Assembly: GCA_964465375.1 (NCBI GenBank)
Contig: CAYXIJ010000008.1
Span: 13,308-77,307, forward strand
Direction of reading: 5' to 3'
DNA: 64,000 nucleotides
Source: CAJWKT01 sp964465375
Lineage (GTDB): Bacteria; Pseudomonadota; Gammaproteobacteria; Steroidobacterales; Rariloculaceae
The notes below the pieces were generated by a model. It saw only the letters and a program-made list of their open reading frames with translations, did no database searches and was not told where the DNA came from. Below are positions 1 to 9,038 of the stretch, in pieces; the first letter of the stretch is position 1, and the number at the start of each line of letters is the position of its first letter. The position numbers were made by a program, and so were the translations under genes.

Positions 1-793
1 CATCGAAGACGGAACAGTTTTTTTTCGTGGCAATGTTTTATCCAGCACCTCTACTCCGAATCTTAAGGAAGTAAGAGGTAAGCATATAAGTATGATTTTT
101 CAAGAACCCATGACAGCGCTAAATCCAGTCCATCCTATAGGAAAGCAACTATTGGAGGCTATTGATCTATATGAACCTGAAATCCATCGAACCGATCAAC
201 GAACTAGGGCGCTAGAGCTCCTTACAAAGGTCGGGATTCCAGAGCCGACTCAACGCCTTAAAGAGTATCCCCATCAGCTCTCAGGGGGTATGCGTCAGCG
301 TGTGTTGATCTCTATTGCAATAGCCGGAAATCCAGATTTATTGGTTGCTGATGAACCCACTACGGCATTGGATGTAACTGTCCAAGCTCAAATTCTTGAG
401 TTACTCAGGGACTTACAAGCAAGCAATGGAATGGCGATGATTTTTATAACTCATGATCTTGGTGTTGTAGCGGAAATTTGCGATGAAGTGCTAGTAATGT
501 ACGCCGGAAGGGCTGTTGAGCGTGCCAATGTAGCGCAATTGTTTGAAATTCCAAGACACCCCTATAGCCAGGGCCTCATGGCTTCAATTCCAAGGCTAGA
601 CACCCCATGCAAAATACCCCTACCAGTCATTGAGGGACTTGTTCCGGCATTAGATAACCTACCTTCTGGATGCTCATTTTCCAATCGCTGCAATTACTCC
701 GACAGTAAATGTGAAAAAGAAAAACCTCCGCTTATGAATGTACAGCCTGAGCATCAAGTTGCCTGCCATCACTGGAAGGGCTTGGGCAAATGA
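1..793 (+). CDS. Peptide ABC transporter ATP-binding protein (OppD/DppD type), 5'-truncated
   Basis: Cytoplasmic ATPase subunit of an oligopeptide/dipeptide-type ABC importer. The reading frame is open from base 2, so the gene begins left of the window and the Walker A region is cut off; the first in-frame ATG (92) lies inside the Q-loop (IFQEPMTALNP) and is not the real start. Visible: ABC signature LSGGMRQRV, Walker B LLVADEPTTALD, H-loop ITHDLG, and the C-terminal oligopeptide-transporter extension (HPYSQGL, then paired Cys in CSFSNRC). It overlaps the next ATPase gene by four bases (ATGA), so the two form one operon, presumably with permease and binding-protein genes upstream. Substrate cannot be told from the ATPase. 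Confidence 0.92.
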   Translation, partial: IEDGTVFFRGNVLSSTSTPNLKEVRGKHISMIFQEPMTALNPVHPIGKQLLEAIDLYEPEIHRTDQRTRALELLTKVGIPEPTQRLKEYPHQLSGGMRQRVLISIAIAGNPDLLVADEPTTALDVTVQAQILELLRDLQASNGMAMIFITHDLGVVAEICDEVLVMYAGRAVERANVAQLFEIPRHPYSQGLMASIPRLDTPCKIPLPVIEGLVPALDNLPSGCSFSNRCNYSDSKCEKEKPPLMNVQPEHQVACHHWKGLGK

Positions 794-1788
794 AAGTACC
801 CATCTTGGAAGTCCGAGAACTTAGGAGGTACTTTCCGGTAAGGACTGGAATATTTTTAAGAAAATCCGGGGATGTACGTGCTGTTGATGGGGTATCGCTG
901 AAGGTTTATCGCGGCGAAACAGTTGGCTTGGTTGGTGAGTCAGGGTGTGGAAAAAGCACTGTTGGGAGAACAATTCTTAATTTACTGAAACCTACATCTG
1001 GACAAGTAATTTTTGAGGGCAAAGACCTATCAACTGTTGGAAGGACGCAATTGAGATTGCTGCGCCGTAAGGTGCAAATAATCTTTCAGGATCCCATGGA
1101 GTCCCTGAATAGTCGCCACACTGTAGGGGAAATCCTAGAGGAGCCATTCATAATTCATAAGCTTGGCTCGTCAACGCAGCGACGAATTTGGGCGCAAGAA
1201 CTACTAAAGAAGGTTGGTCTGACTGCCTCCTCAATTGGACGCTTCCCTCATGAATTTTCCGGAGGGCAACGTCAACGCATTGGTATTGCTCGAGCGATTG
1301 CCCTTGGGCCAAGTTTAATTGTTTGCGATGAAGCAGTATCGGCACTAGATGTATCTATTCAAGCTCAAATCATTAATTTATTACTCGAGCTCCAGCGTAA
1401 AATGGAATTATCCTTGCTTTTTATTGCCCACGATTTATCAGTAGTGAGGCACCTGTCGGACCGCGTTGCGGTTATGTATCTCGGTCAAATTGTAGAAGAA
1501 GCATCTTCGGATGAGATCTATCAAAATCCAACTCACCCCTATACACGAGCACTGATATCTGCCATTCCTGCACCAAGCCCAACAAGTAGTCGGGACCGTG
1601 TAATACTTGAAGGAGATGTCCCCTCTCCTATTAATCCGCCCAGTGGGTGCCGCTTTCATACCCGATGTACTTACTCAAAACCCGACTGCCAGCGTGAGAT
1701 CCCAAAGATGGAGGAAGTTGAGGGCAACCACCATGTAAGCTGCCTCCGATGGAAGGAGCTCCCTGTGCCTATAAGGCATATTCCTTAA
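790..1788 (+). CDS. Peptide ABC transporter ATP-binding protein (OppF/DppF type)
   Basis: Second ATPase of the same importer, 332 residues, complete. Walker A GESGCGKST (about residues 50-58), Q-loop IIFQDPMESLNSR, signature FSGGQRQRIGIARAI, Walker B LIVCDEAVSALD, H-loop IAHDLSVVRHL, and C-terminal oligopeptide extension HPYTRALISAIP with CRFHTRC. N-terminal extension VPILEVRELRRYFPV with a ~15-residue insert (RTGIFLRKSGDVRAVDG) is typical of OppF rather than OppD. Starts at ATG of the ATGA overlap with the upstream ATPase, indicating translational coupling. Ends tail-to-tail with the minus-strand lipoprotein gene, sharing four bases at the stop codons. Confidence 0.95.
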   Translation: MKVPILEVRELRRYFPVRTGIFLRKSGDVRAVDGVSLKVYRGETVGLVGESGCGKSTVGRTILNLLKPTSGQVIFEGKDLSTVGRTQLRLLRRKVQIIFQDPMESLNSRHTVGEILEEPFIIHKLGSSTQRRIWAQELLKKVGLTASSIGRFPHEFSGGQRQRIGIARAIALGPSLIVCDEAVSALDVSIQAQIINLLLELQRKMELSLLFIAHDLSVVRHLSDRVAVMYLGQIVEEASSDEIYQNPTHPYTRALISAIPAPSPTSSRDRVILEGDVPSPINPPSGCRFHTRCTYSKPDCQREIPKMEEVEGNHHVSCLRWKELPVPIRHIP

Positions 1789-2258
1789 TTAGTTGTTGGC
1801 GATTTCTGCTCTACGGGTTTTCGTACTTGTACTTCAGCCGGGTTAGTGGGTGGTGGCGGTGGCAATATGCCCTCCTCTACGTACGCCTCCAGTAATCCAT
1901 CATCTGTTAGCGGTTTTACTTCAAGGATACGGCAAAGTTCATCAACTCTTGTTCCTGCAAAAGGTCCCGCATGAATAAAGGATCTATCGAATGGGCAAAT
2001 ACGCCCATCTCTATCTTCAAATTCTAAGTAAGGAGCAGCTCTCATGTCACACAGAAAACCATCGAGCTTTAACAGGTATGGACAGCGCTGAGCACCCACA
2101 AACACAATCACTGTTTCGTTTTCAAGAACGTCAAAATCACGCACGCTCCTTTCAAAAAAACAATCGGCCATACTGCATCCAGCAGGAATTCTAGGCTCAC
2201 CAGTGCTCGAGCAAGCCATCAGCGTCAAGCATATAAAAATTGGGGCTAGATGACGCAT
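1785..2258 (-). CDS. Small lipoprotein, DUF6491-like
   Basis: 157-residue protein with a lipoprotein signal peptide: hydrophobic stretch then LMAC at residues 13-16, lipidated Cys at 16. The mature part starts with a cysteine-containing segment (CSMADCFFERSVRDFDVL) followed by a compact domain with further Cys residues, and ends in a low-complexity Pro/Thr-rich tail (PPPPPTNPAEV). The pattern of a short lipoprotein with 'RDFDVLENETVIVF' resembles the DUF6491 family of gammaproteobacteria as I remember it; function unknown. It is a single-gene unit on the minus strand, convergent with the ABC operon. Location inner leaflet of outer membrane is inferred, since no Asp follows the lipid Cys. Confidence 0.75.
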   Translation of the reverse strand: MRHLAPIFICLTLMACSSTGEPRIPAGCSMADCFFERSVRDFDVLENETVIVFVGAQRCPYLLKLDGFLCDMRAAPYLEFEDRDGRICPFDRSFIHAGPFAGTRVDELCRILEVKPLTDDGLLEAYVEEGILPPPPPTNPAEVQVRKPVEQKSPTTN

Positions 2259-2454
2259 TAAGAAAGCTTTTCCATTTGATGCCCGTCTTAAAAGTTTAGC
2301 AAAAATACCCCTACCACCCCTAATATACCGTAGCTCTTGGTTTTTTCCTTCCTAATGTCTGTAAAATCTAGCCTCCTAGATTGCTAATATTACTACCAGT
2401 ATTTATATGGATATTTTGAATTTTATCCGACCGCCTCTGAAGCAGCGTAATTAG

Positions 2455-4479
2455 ATGGCCGCGAGTAAACATTGGAGGCAGAGTGTTGAATCCAACGGCA
2501 TTGTTCGTCTGGTGCTGGACATGGCTGAGTCTAGTATTAACACCCTTTCCCGGGAAGTTCTGGAAGAGCTAGCACTTGAATTAGCCGAAATCGCAAGCAA
2601 AAAACCGAAGGGGCTGATCTTGGCATCAGGAAAGTCCAATGGTTTTATTTTTGGTGCTGAGATTAAGGAATTTGATCAGATTAGTAGTGCCCGAGAAGGC
2701 ACTGATGCAGTTTTGAGGGGGCAGAGATTATTAAATCAACTAGAGGATCTTCCATTTCCGACCATTGCTATTATTAATGGAATTGCACTTGGCGGTGGTT
2801 TGGAGCTTGCTCTCGCATGCAACTATCGTTTAGCCGCAGATACCCATGATAAAACAATTGGTCTGCCGGAAATCCGTCTGGGGATTCATCCCGGACTGGG
2901 AGGAACTGTTCGAACGGCTCGACTAACAGGCGCACTAGTAGCATTGGACTTAATGTTAACAGGCCGCTCAATATCCCCCAGAAAAGCTATGGATATTGGT
3001 CTCATAGACGGGGTTGTGTCTCCCGAAGATTTGGATCAAGTTGCAACTACCTATATTCATAACCGTCCAAAGCAAACTCGGGCACCTTGGTATACACGCA
3101 TATTAAGTGCGCGGATTCTGCGGCTGTTGGTTGCGAGGGTGTTAGAAAAAAAGGTGGCCAAACGAGCACCCCGGGCTCACTACCCTGCTCCCTATGCGAT
3201 TATTAACCTGTGGCGTCAATATGGAGGCCTCAATAAAACTGCTTACAATGCGGAGGCCCTCTCATTTGGAAGGCTACTGGTAAGCAACAGCTCAAAAAAT
3301 CTCGTTAGGGTTTTTTTCCTTCGGGAGCGACTCAGGAATTTAGCACCCCGGAAGAGCAAAGTGTCTCGATTGCATGTCATAGGGGCCGGTACTATGGGAG
3401 GCGATATCGCCGCCTGGTGTGCCGCTAAAGGTTTGGAGGTTACGCTCCAGGATACAACTGAAGAATTGGTTGAGATAGCACTAAAGCGGGCAAATAAGAT
3501 TTTTACGCGTTTACTTAGAGTTCCCGGGGAAGTGCAAGCCGCTCAAAAGCGGCTGATCATGGACGTTGAAGGCCTCCAAGTCAGCTCTGCAGATGTTGTC
3601 ATTGAGGCAATTGTGGAGAAACTTGATGCGAAACAAAATCTCTTTAGGAGTCTAGAATCAAATATTAGCCCGGACACACTCATTGCTACCAATACCTCAA
3701 GTATTCGATTGGAGGACATGGCAGAAAGCTTTAAATACCCTGGGCGTTTTGTCGGTCTTCATTTTTTTAATCCCGTATCTAGATTGCCATTAGTCGAAGT
3801 TATAAAAGGGGAAAAAAGCGCCAAGGATTCATTGCAAGTTGCGATGTCCTTTGTGATGCAGATCGGAAAATTGCCACTCCCCTGCAAGAGTGCCCCAGGT
3901 TTTTTAGTTAATAGAATTCTCGCGCCTTACATGATGGAAGCATTGGAAGCGCTCAAAGATGGTTACTGCATTGAGACTATTGATGCAGCTGCTCGTAATT
4001 TCGGTATGCCGGTAGGTCCGGTGGAGCTGGCAGATAGGGTGGGGCTCGATGTCGCACTAAATGTAAGCACGGTCCTCCAGGGCATGTCCGGCGAGAAAAG
4101 TGGTTCGGGTATCCTTAGGGAAAAAGTGGATGCAGGTCAACTAGGAACTAAAGTCGGGCAAGGTTTTTACCATTACAAAAACAATCGAGCGCAAAGACGA
4201 AAACGCTTTCCGACTCCAGATACTCAGCTGCAAGATCGCCTGATCTTAGGCATGCTAAACCAGGCAGTGGCATGCCTCGAAGAATCAATTGTTGAAGGGC
4301 CGGAATTTTTAGATGCCGGAGTTATATTCGGCGCGGGGTTTCCCCCTTTTACCGGGGGATTAATTAAATATGCACAAGAAATAGGCATTGGCAATACAGT
4401 GGAGCGGTTAACACAACTATCTAATGAATTCGGGCCGCGATTCCAGCCTCATTCTGGCTGGAATAGACTGCGCAAGTAA
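2455..4479 (+). CDS. Bifunctional enoyl-CoA hydratase / 3-hydroxyacyl-CoA dehydrogenase (FadJ/FadB-like)
   Basis: 674 residues; hydrates 2-enoyl-CoA and oxidises 3-hydroxyacyl-CoA in fatty acid beta-oxidation. N-terminal crotonase domain (about 1-190) has the oxyanion loop ALGGGLELALAC and the second acid in LPEIRLGIHPGLGGT, matching the two catalytic Glu of FadB/FadJ. Then an NAD-binding Rossmann motif VIGAGTMGGDIA (about 310), dehydrogenase catalytic His in GLHFFNPV, and two C-terminal dehydrogenase domains. It is about 40 residues shorter than E. coli FadJ. No thiolase (fadA/fadI) is adjacent, so its partner is elsewhere. No clear ribosome binding site precedes the ATG. Symbol not assigned because fadB and fadJ cannot be separated from sequence alone. 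Confidence 0.9.
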   Translation: MAASKHWRQSVESNGIVRLVLDMAESSINTLSREVLEELALELAEIASKKPKGLILASGKSNGFIFGAEIKEFDQISSAREGTDAVLRGQRLLNQLEDLPFPTIAIINGIALGGGLELALACNYRLAADTHDKTIGLPEIRLGIHPGLGGTVRTARLTGALVALDLMLTGRSISPRKAMDIGLIDGVVSPEDLDQVATTYIHNRPKQTRAPWYTRILSARILRLLVARVLEKKVAKRAPRAHYPAPYAIINLWRQYGGLNKTAYNAEALSFGRLLVSNSSKNLVRVFFLRERLRNLAPRKSKVSRLHVIGAGTMGGDIAAWCAAKGLEVTLQDTTEELVEIALKRANKIFTRLLRVPGEVQAAQKRLIMDVEGLQVSSADVVIEAIVEKLDAKQNLFRSLESNISPDTLIATNTSSIRLEDMAESFKYPGRFVGLHFFNPVSRLPLVEVIKGEKSAKDSLQVAMSFVMQIGKLPLPCKSAPGFLVNRILAPYMMEALEALKDGYCIETIDAAARNFGMPVGPVELADRVGLDVALNVSTVLQGMSGEKSGSGILREKVDAGQLGTKVGQGFYHYKNNRAQRRKRFPTPDTQLQDRLILGMLNQAVACLEESIVEGPEFLDAGVIFGAGFPPFTGGLIKYAQEIGIGNTVERLTQLSNEFGPRFQPHSGWNRLRK

Positions 4480-4511
4480 GATTTTACTTTTCGTTAGTTT
4501 CTGTACACAAG

Positions 4512-5570
4512 TCAATTAATACCTCCTTTCGCATCTACCGGCTGCAGAAAGTCCTGCAGTGCCAATAAAAGCCCTAAGTCAGCATTTATCTTGATCCCCG
4601 CGCCAATCTGGCGTCGCAATTTTTGAACGTTATCTAATTGATTAAAAAGAGATTTATGGGTTATTTTTTCCCATCCAGTAGGCAAACAGAGCGTGTCCAC
4701 CACCCCAGGATTGCCAGGCTCTGTCTCCTTGAATCTTTCGCGAATTGCCCTCTCAAGGCCAGCAGCTAACCACTCAAGGATCAAAGCCTGGTCATCTCGA
4801 AACTTGGCTGCTATCTCATGCGGGTTCATTTTATTTATATAATTAACATTAGAAATATTTTTTAAATCATTGTTTATATTTATTATTTTAGAGATATTTT
4901 CTCCTGTGTGGGCTAATGGGGCTCCTCCCACAAAAGACAAGTAACGGGCGTAGTTACTTTCTGTTTCTTGCCCGCCGGAAGATAACCAAGATAATGCCTC
5001 CCCTCTTGGTGGGCTTGTGAGCGGAAGTATCTGGCAGCGACTACGGATCGTAGCAGGCAGCAGGGTCGGCTGATGCGAAACTAACAAGATATATGTATCT
5101 GGAGTGGGTTCCTCCAAAGTTTTAAGCAGAGCGCTCATTGCAGGGCGGTGCATGGCCTCCGCCGGCTCGATAATAGCCACCTTGTTAGCAGAGGCATGGC
5201 TGGTGAGGCTTAGGGTACCAATTAGCTCCCTGATCTTGCTAACTGCAATCCTTTGTTTCCCCTCTTCCGGAAAAACCCAATGAAGGTCTTGGTGGTGGTC
5301 GGAAGGTTCGTGGCGCGCATCCATAGCTGCAAGGGCAATTGCGCTGTCCAAATGGTCCGGCAACTCAATCGGACGAGAAAGCAGACGGCGCGCCAATACA
5401 AGAGCCAAGTTGATTTTTCCTATTCCAACCGGCCCAGCAAGTATCCACCCATGCGGCAACTTGCCATCCTGCCGAATAGAATCAAACATATGCAGAGGTT
5501 CCTTTAACCAAGGGCAAATGTTCGTGCTCAGCACCTCAATTGGGGAAAGCGAATCAGGCATCCGTAGCAC
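4512..5570 (-). CDS. holB: DNA polymerase III subunit delta' (HolB)
   Basis: 352 residues; clamp-loader subunit of the replicative polymerase. Support: last gene of the mltG-tmk-holB order, P-loop-like GPVGIGKIN (around residue 46), sensor-type segments NKVAIIEPAEAMHRPAMSA and LKTLEEPTPDTYILLVSHQ, and arginine-finger-like TIRSRCQ, which fit DnaX/delta' family AAA+ proteins. Two oddities: the Cys4 zinc module normally between P-loop and the next strand is missing (the segment reads IELPDHLDSAIALAAMDARHEPSDHH), and around residues 220-245 there is an Asn/Ile/Lys-rich stretch coded by very AT-rich DNA (about 4826-4905). Start overlaps the end of tmk by 17 bases. Confidence 0.88.
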   Translation of the reverse strand: MLRMPDSLSPIEVLSTNICPWLKEPLHMFDSIRQDGKLPHGWILAGPVGIGKINLALVLARRLLSRPIELPDHLDSAIALAAMDARHEPSDHHQDLHWVFPEEGKQRIAVSKIRELIGTLSLTSHASANKVAIIEPAEAMHRPAMSALLKTLEEPTPDTYILLVSHQPTLLPATIRSRCQILPLTSPPRGEALSWLSSGGQETESNYARYLSFVGGAPLAHTGENISKIININNDLKNISNVNYINKMNPHEIAAKFRDDQALILEWLAAGLERAIRERFKETEPGNPGVVDTLCLPTGWEKITHKSLFNQLDNVQKLRRQIGAGIKINADLGLLLALQDFLQPVDAKGGIN

Positions 5571-6192
5571 TACAAGATTTTAGGAACCTACGAAGATAGC
5601 GCTCCAGATCTCCCTGAATTGCTTTCCGTGATCTATTGGCATCGATGGTCACAATCCGGTCCTTGTTTTCTTTCGCAAGCTCCAAATAGTGATTCCGTAT
5701 CCTCTCAAAAAACGGTACCGCCTCCCGCTCAAAATGATCAGCAGGGCGGTCCGAAATACGCTCCAAGCCAACATTTGCTGGAGCATCAAGCAAGAACGTG
5801 AGATCTGGCTCAAGACTTCCTTGAACTACTTTTTTCAGTACTTGAAGGAAACTTAATTCTACGCCCCGCCCCGCTCCTTGATATGCGAATGTTGCGTCTG
5901 AAAACCTGTCACAGACAACAAAATGACCAGCATCTAGGGCAGGCTTAATGATACTTTCAAGGTGATGGCTACGTGCGGCAAACATTAATAGCGCTTCGAG
6001 CTCTCCTGGTAGCTTATCGTGGGTTCCTTCGAGGAGCCACTCTCGCACCATTTCTCCTAAGGAGGTACCGCCGGGTTCTCGCGTAATTACCACCTCAATT
6101 CCAGCATCTTGAAGGAATTCCTGGATATAGTGAAGTGCGGTAGATTTTCCTACTCCCTCAATGCCCTCTAGGGTAATAAACGCTCCAGGCAT
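5554..6192 (-). CDS. tmk: Thymidylate kinase
   Basis: 212 residues, the normal length. Phosphorylates dTMP to dTDP with ATP. P-loop EGIEGVGKST at residues 8-17, the DR(Y/F) motif as CDRFSDATFAYQGAGRG, TREPGG-type loop VVITREPGGTSLG, and a LID region near RISDRPADHFERE. Begins two bases after the mltG stop codon and overlaps holB at its 3' end, so mltG-tmk-holB are co-transcribed as in most gammaproteobacteria. Confidence 0.97.
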   Translation of the reverse strand: MPGAFITLEGIEGVGKSTALHYIQEFLQDAGIEVVITREPGGTSLGEMVREWLLEGTHDKLPGELEALLMFAARSHHLESIIKPALDAGHFVVCDRFSDATFAYQGAGRGVELSFLQVLKKVVQGSLEPDLTFLLDAPANVGLERISDRPADHFEREAVPFFERIRNHYLELAKENKDRIVTIDANRSRKAIQGDLERYLRRFLKSCSATDA

Positions 6193-6194
6193 GC

Positions 6195-7211
6195 CTAAGG
6201 ACCCCCTTCTTTAGCTAATCTTTCTAAATATTCAGAAACAGCCTGATTATGTTCTTCTAGCGTTACCGAGAAACGATGGCTTCCGTCCGAAAGTCCGGTA
6301 GCTACAAAATATAATTCAGGGCCCGCACTGGGATTCAGCGCCGCGTCTAGAGATGCTTGCCCAACAAGCCCAATAGGTGTTGGGGGCAATCCGCCTCGTG
6401 CATAGGTATTGTATGGTGTATCCCGACTCAAATCTGATCGTCTAATATTGCCATCAAAGCTTTCTCCGATCCCGTAGATCACTGTCGGATCGCTCTGCAG
6501 TCGCATACCCAGCTCTAAGCGCCTGTGAAATACCCCTGATATATGAGCCCTCTCATCGGTCATGGCAGTTTCTTTCTCGATGATTGATCCAAGTACAAGA
6601 GCTTCCTGTGGGGTTTTTAAAATTAGTCCCGGAGCGCGCGCTTCCCACATTTTGGCAAGTTGCTCCTCTAGTGCCTGGTGAGACCAGGCAAGAATCTGCA
6701 AATCACCGGTCCCTCTTGGAAATAAATATGTATCAGGTAAAAATTGCCCCTCCCAGTGTAGCCCTGGCTTACCAATTCTTTCCATTATATTTTCGTTCGA
6801 GTGAATGCTTGGGTTGATAGCGGGGTGAGCCCTTAGTCTGCGCAACATTTCACTGAAGCGTTGGCCCTCAATAATTGTGAATTGATGCAAAAGAACTCGC
6901 CCTTCAACGAGCTGCTTGAGGAGAGCGCGAGGAGTTGTACCCTCAGAAATTAGATATTCACCCGACTGAATCCGGGTGGCGGCCCCATCCATCCGCGCGT
7001 ACGTAGTAAAAAAAAATGGGCTTTTGAGAATTTCGTCGCTGGCAAGCTCAGAGGCAACTTTAGACAACGGTGATCCTGGTAGGATCAACAATACAAAACC
7101 ACTACTGGGGACATTTAATGGTGAATTGAGATACCGGTATCCCGTGACGAATGATCCAATAGCAATAAGAACAAGTATAAAGAATAGCGAAAGCGACCGA
7201 GATCGTATCAC
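6195..7211 (-). CDS. mltG: Endolytic murein transglycosylase MltG (YceG family)
   Basis: Cleaves nascent peptidoglycan glycan strands at the inner membrane. One N-terminal membrane segment (SLFFILVLIAIGSFVTGY), a LysM-like periplasmic subdomain, then the catalytic domain with the active Glu in GSIIEKETAM and substrate motif LQSDPTVIYG, followed by TPYNTYARGGLPPTPI. I chose GTG at 7211 (338 residues) because AGGAGG lies 13 bases upstream; a TTG at 7262 in the same frame would add 17 residues but has no ribosome binding site. In many relatives pabC sits between fabF and mltG; here only 135 bases without a gene separate them. Confidence 0.92.
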   Translation of the reverse strand: MIRSRSLSLFFILVLIAIGSFVTGYRYLNSPLNVPSSGFVLLILPGSPLSKVASELASDEILKSPFFFTTYARMDGAATRIQSGEYLISEGTTPRALLKQLVEGRVLLHQFTIIEGQRFSEMLRRLRAHPAINPSIHSNENIMERIGKPGLHWEGQFLPDTYLFPRGTGDLQILAWSHQALEEQLAKMWEARAPGLILKTPQEALVLGSIIEKETAMTDERAHISGVFHRRLELGMRLQSDPTVIYGIGESFDGNIRRSDLSRDTPYNTYARGGLPPTPIGLVGQASLDAALNPSAGPELYFVATGLSDGSHRFSVTLEEHNQAVSEYLERLAKEGGP

Positions 7212-7346
7212 CTTGAATAGTCTACCTCCTAAAAAAAGGCCTAAGAGTTCTGAATAACGCAAACCTGGTTTTCCCTAGGATTGTTGACGAGTGTACCGTC
7301 AACAGAGATCATTCGGCCAGAGATTGTCTTGATTTAGAAGGCAAGC

Positions 7347-8588
7347 TCAAGCTAAACGCTGAAAAAGTACCGACCCATTAGTTCCACCAAACCCAAAGGA
7401 GTTTGACAGAGCAGCACTCATTTTTAGCTCTCTAGCAACATTGGGAGTGTAATCTAGGTCACATTCTGGGTCGGCCTTTTCAAGATTAATGGTCGGAGGA
7501 ATAACCTGATCACGCAATGCCAGAACTGTAAAGATAGCCTCAGCGGCTCCAGCAGCTCCTACCATATGCCCGGTAGTAGACTTAGTTGAACTTACAGAGA
7601 GATTCTCTGCATGACTCCCAAAAGCAGCCTTAATTGCTCTAGTTTCTGCAAGATCTCCAAGTGGCGTTGATGTTCCATGAGCATTTATATAACCCACCTG
7701 CTCCGGGTTTATTTGTGCATCTCGTAAGGCTTCTCGCATGCAGGCGCTGGCTCCCTGCCCCTCCTCTGGCGGTGCTGTTATATGATAAGCATCGGCACTC
7801 ATACCAAAACCAGTGATCTCAGCATAAATAGATGCTCCGCGAGCTTTGGCGTACTCGTATTCTTCCAAAGCAAGGCAGCCCGCCCCGTCACTTAAAACAA
7901 AACCATCTCTTTCTAGGTCCCATGGCCGACTAGCCCTTTCCGGCTCATCGTTACGCACTGATAACGCACGGGCAGAACAGAAGCCACCAATCCCGAGCGG
8001 GGTGGTAGCATACTCAGCCCCCCCTGCAAATATAACCTCAGCATCGCCGGCGGCAATGAGTCGTGCACTTATGCCAATGGCATGCGTTGATGTAGCGCAC
8101 GCAGTAGCAAGAGCAAGGTTTGGGCCAGTAATTCTGTACTCAATAGAAATATGACCGGAAATCATATTAATGATGCTGCTTGGTACAAAAAACGGGGAAA
8201 TTCTTCGAGCCCCTTTCTCTAAGTAGCTGTTATGGTTTTTTTCTATTGTATCGATTCCACCGATACCAGCCCCCATCAAAATGCCAATACGACTAGCATT
8301 TTTATCATTTATAACCAACCCAGAATCTTCAATTGCTTGTTTCGTAGCCGCGATACCGTAATGCATAAATGGATCCATTTTTCGGATCGCTTTTGCGTCT
8401 ATATATGCATTAGCATCAAAATCTTTTATTAGGCCTGCGATCCGAGAAGAAAACCCAGAAGCATCAAAAGTATTTATTGGCCCAATGCCGCTCACGCCCT
8501 CGCATGCATTGCGCCAAGCATCCCCTACATTGTTGCCTATTGGGGAAATAAGGCCCATGCCCGTAACTACTACTTTCCGCTTAGACAA
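7347..8588 (-). CDS. fabF: 3-oxoacyl-ACP synthase II (FabF)
   Basis: 413 residues; condenses malonyl-ACP with acyl-ACP in fatty acid elongation. Catalytic Cys in ALATACATSTHAI (about 165), first active-site His in NAHGTSTPLGD and second in STKSTTGHMVGAAGA; C-terminal SFGFGGTNG. Start is TTG (8588), giving MSKRKVVVTGMG, which matches the usual FabF N-terminus, with a weak GAGAG upstream. It follows acpP by 52 bases in the standard fabG-acpP-fabF order. Confidence 0.97.
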   Translation of the reverse strand: MSKRKVVVTGMGLISPIGNNVGDAWRNACEGVSGIGPINTFDASGFSSRIAGLIKDFDANAYIDAKAIRKMDPFMHYGIAATKQAIEDSGLVINDKNASRIGILMGAGIGGIDTIEKNHNSYLEKGARRISPFFVPSSIINMISGHISIEYRITGPNLALATACATSTHAIGISARLIAAGDAEVIFAGGAEYATTPLGIGGFCSARALSVRNDEPERASRPWDLERDGFVLSDGAGCLALEEYEYAKARGASIYAEITGFGMSADAYHITAPPEEGQGASACMREALRDAQINPEQVGYINAHGTSTPLGDLAETRAIKAAFGSHAENLSVSSTKSTTGHMVGAAGAAEAIFTVLALRDQVIPPTINLEKADPECDLDYTPNVARELKMSAALSNSFGFGGTNGSVLFQRLA

Positions 8589-8640
8589 AGCCGACTCTCA
8601 ACTGAGTTCCTTAAGATCTCAACGAAGGTTTTGCTTCGGG

Positions 8641-8883
8641 CTACGAATCCGCCTGCCGAGATTGAATATAATCAATGGCTTGCTGGACAGTGGTGATTTT
8701 TTCAGCTTCCTCGTCGGGAATTTCAGTTTCAAATTCTTCCTCCAAGGCCATCACAAGCTCAACTGTGTCCAAAGAATCAGCCCCCAGGTCGTCCGCAAAA
8801 GAAGCCTCGTTCTTGATTTCCTCAACTTTTGCGCCCAATTCCTTTGCTACAACTGCCTTTACTTGATCTTCGACACTACTCAT
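8641..8883 (-). CDS. acpP: Acyl carrier protein
   Basis: 80 residues, very acidic. Carries growing acyl chains on a 4'-phosphopantetheine attached to the Ser of GADSLDTVELVM (Ser near residue 39). ATG start behind AAAAGGGG. A 145-codon open frame on the opposite strand covers this gene but is only its shadow. Located between fabG and fabF; the 155-base gap to fabG may hold a separate acpP promoter, as in other gammaproteobacteria, though none is evident. Confidence 0.98.
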   Translation of the reverse strand: MSSVEDQVKAVVAKELGAKVEEIKNEASFADDLGADSLDTVELVMALEEEFETEIPDEEAEKITTVQQAIDYIQSRQADS

Positions 8884-9038
8884 GTGCGTTCTACCCCTTT
8901 TAAATCAATAAAGCTGAATTAAGACTCATATCACAGCTGGCGCGTATTGTATTGAAATCACCAAAGTCAATCTACAGCTTTGTGGTAAATGCATGCTTTT
9001 TTATAAAAAATATTTTAAAAAACAAATATTTATATAAA

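Noticed and set aside
8485..8922. 145-codon plus-strand frame over acpP
   Set aside because: It is antisense to acpP and the fabF start, and its product has no recognisable features.
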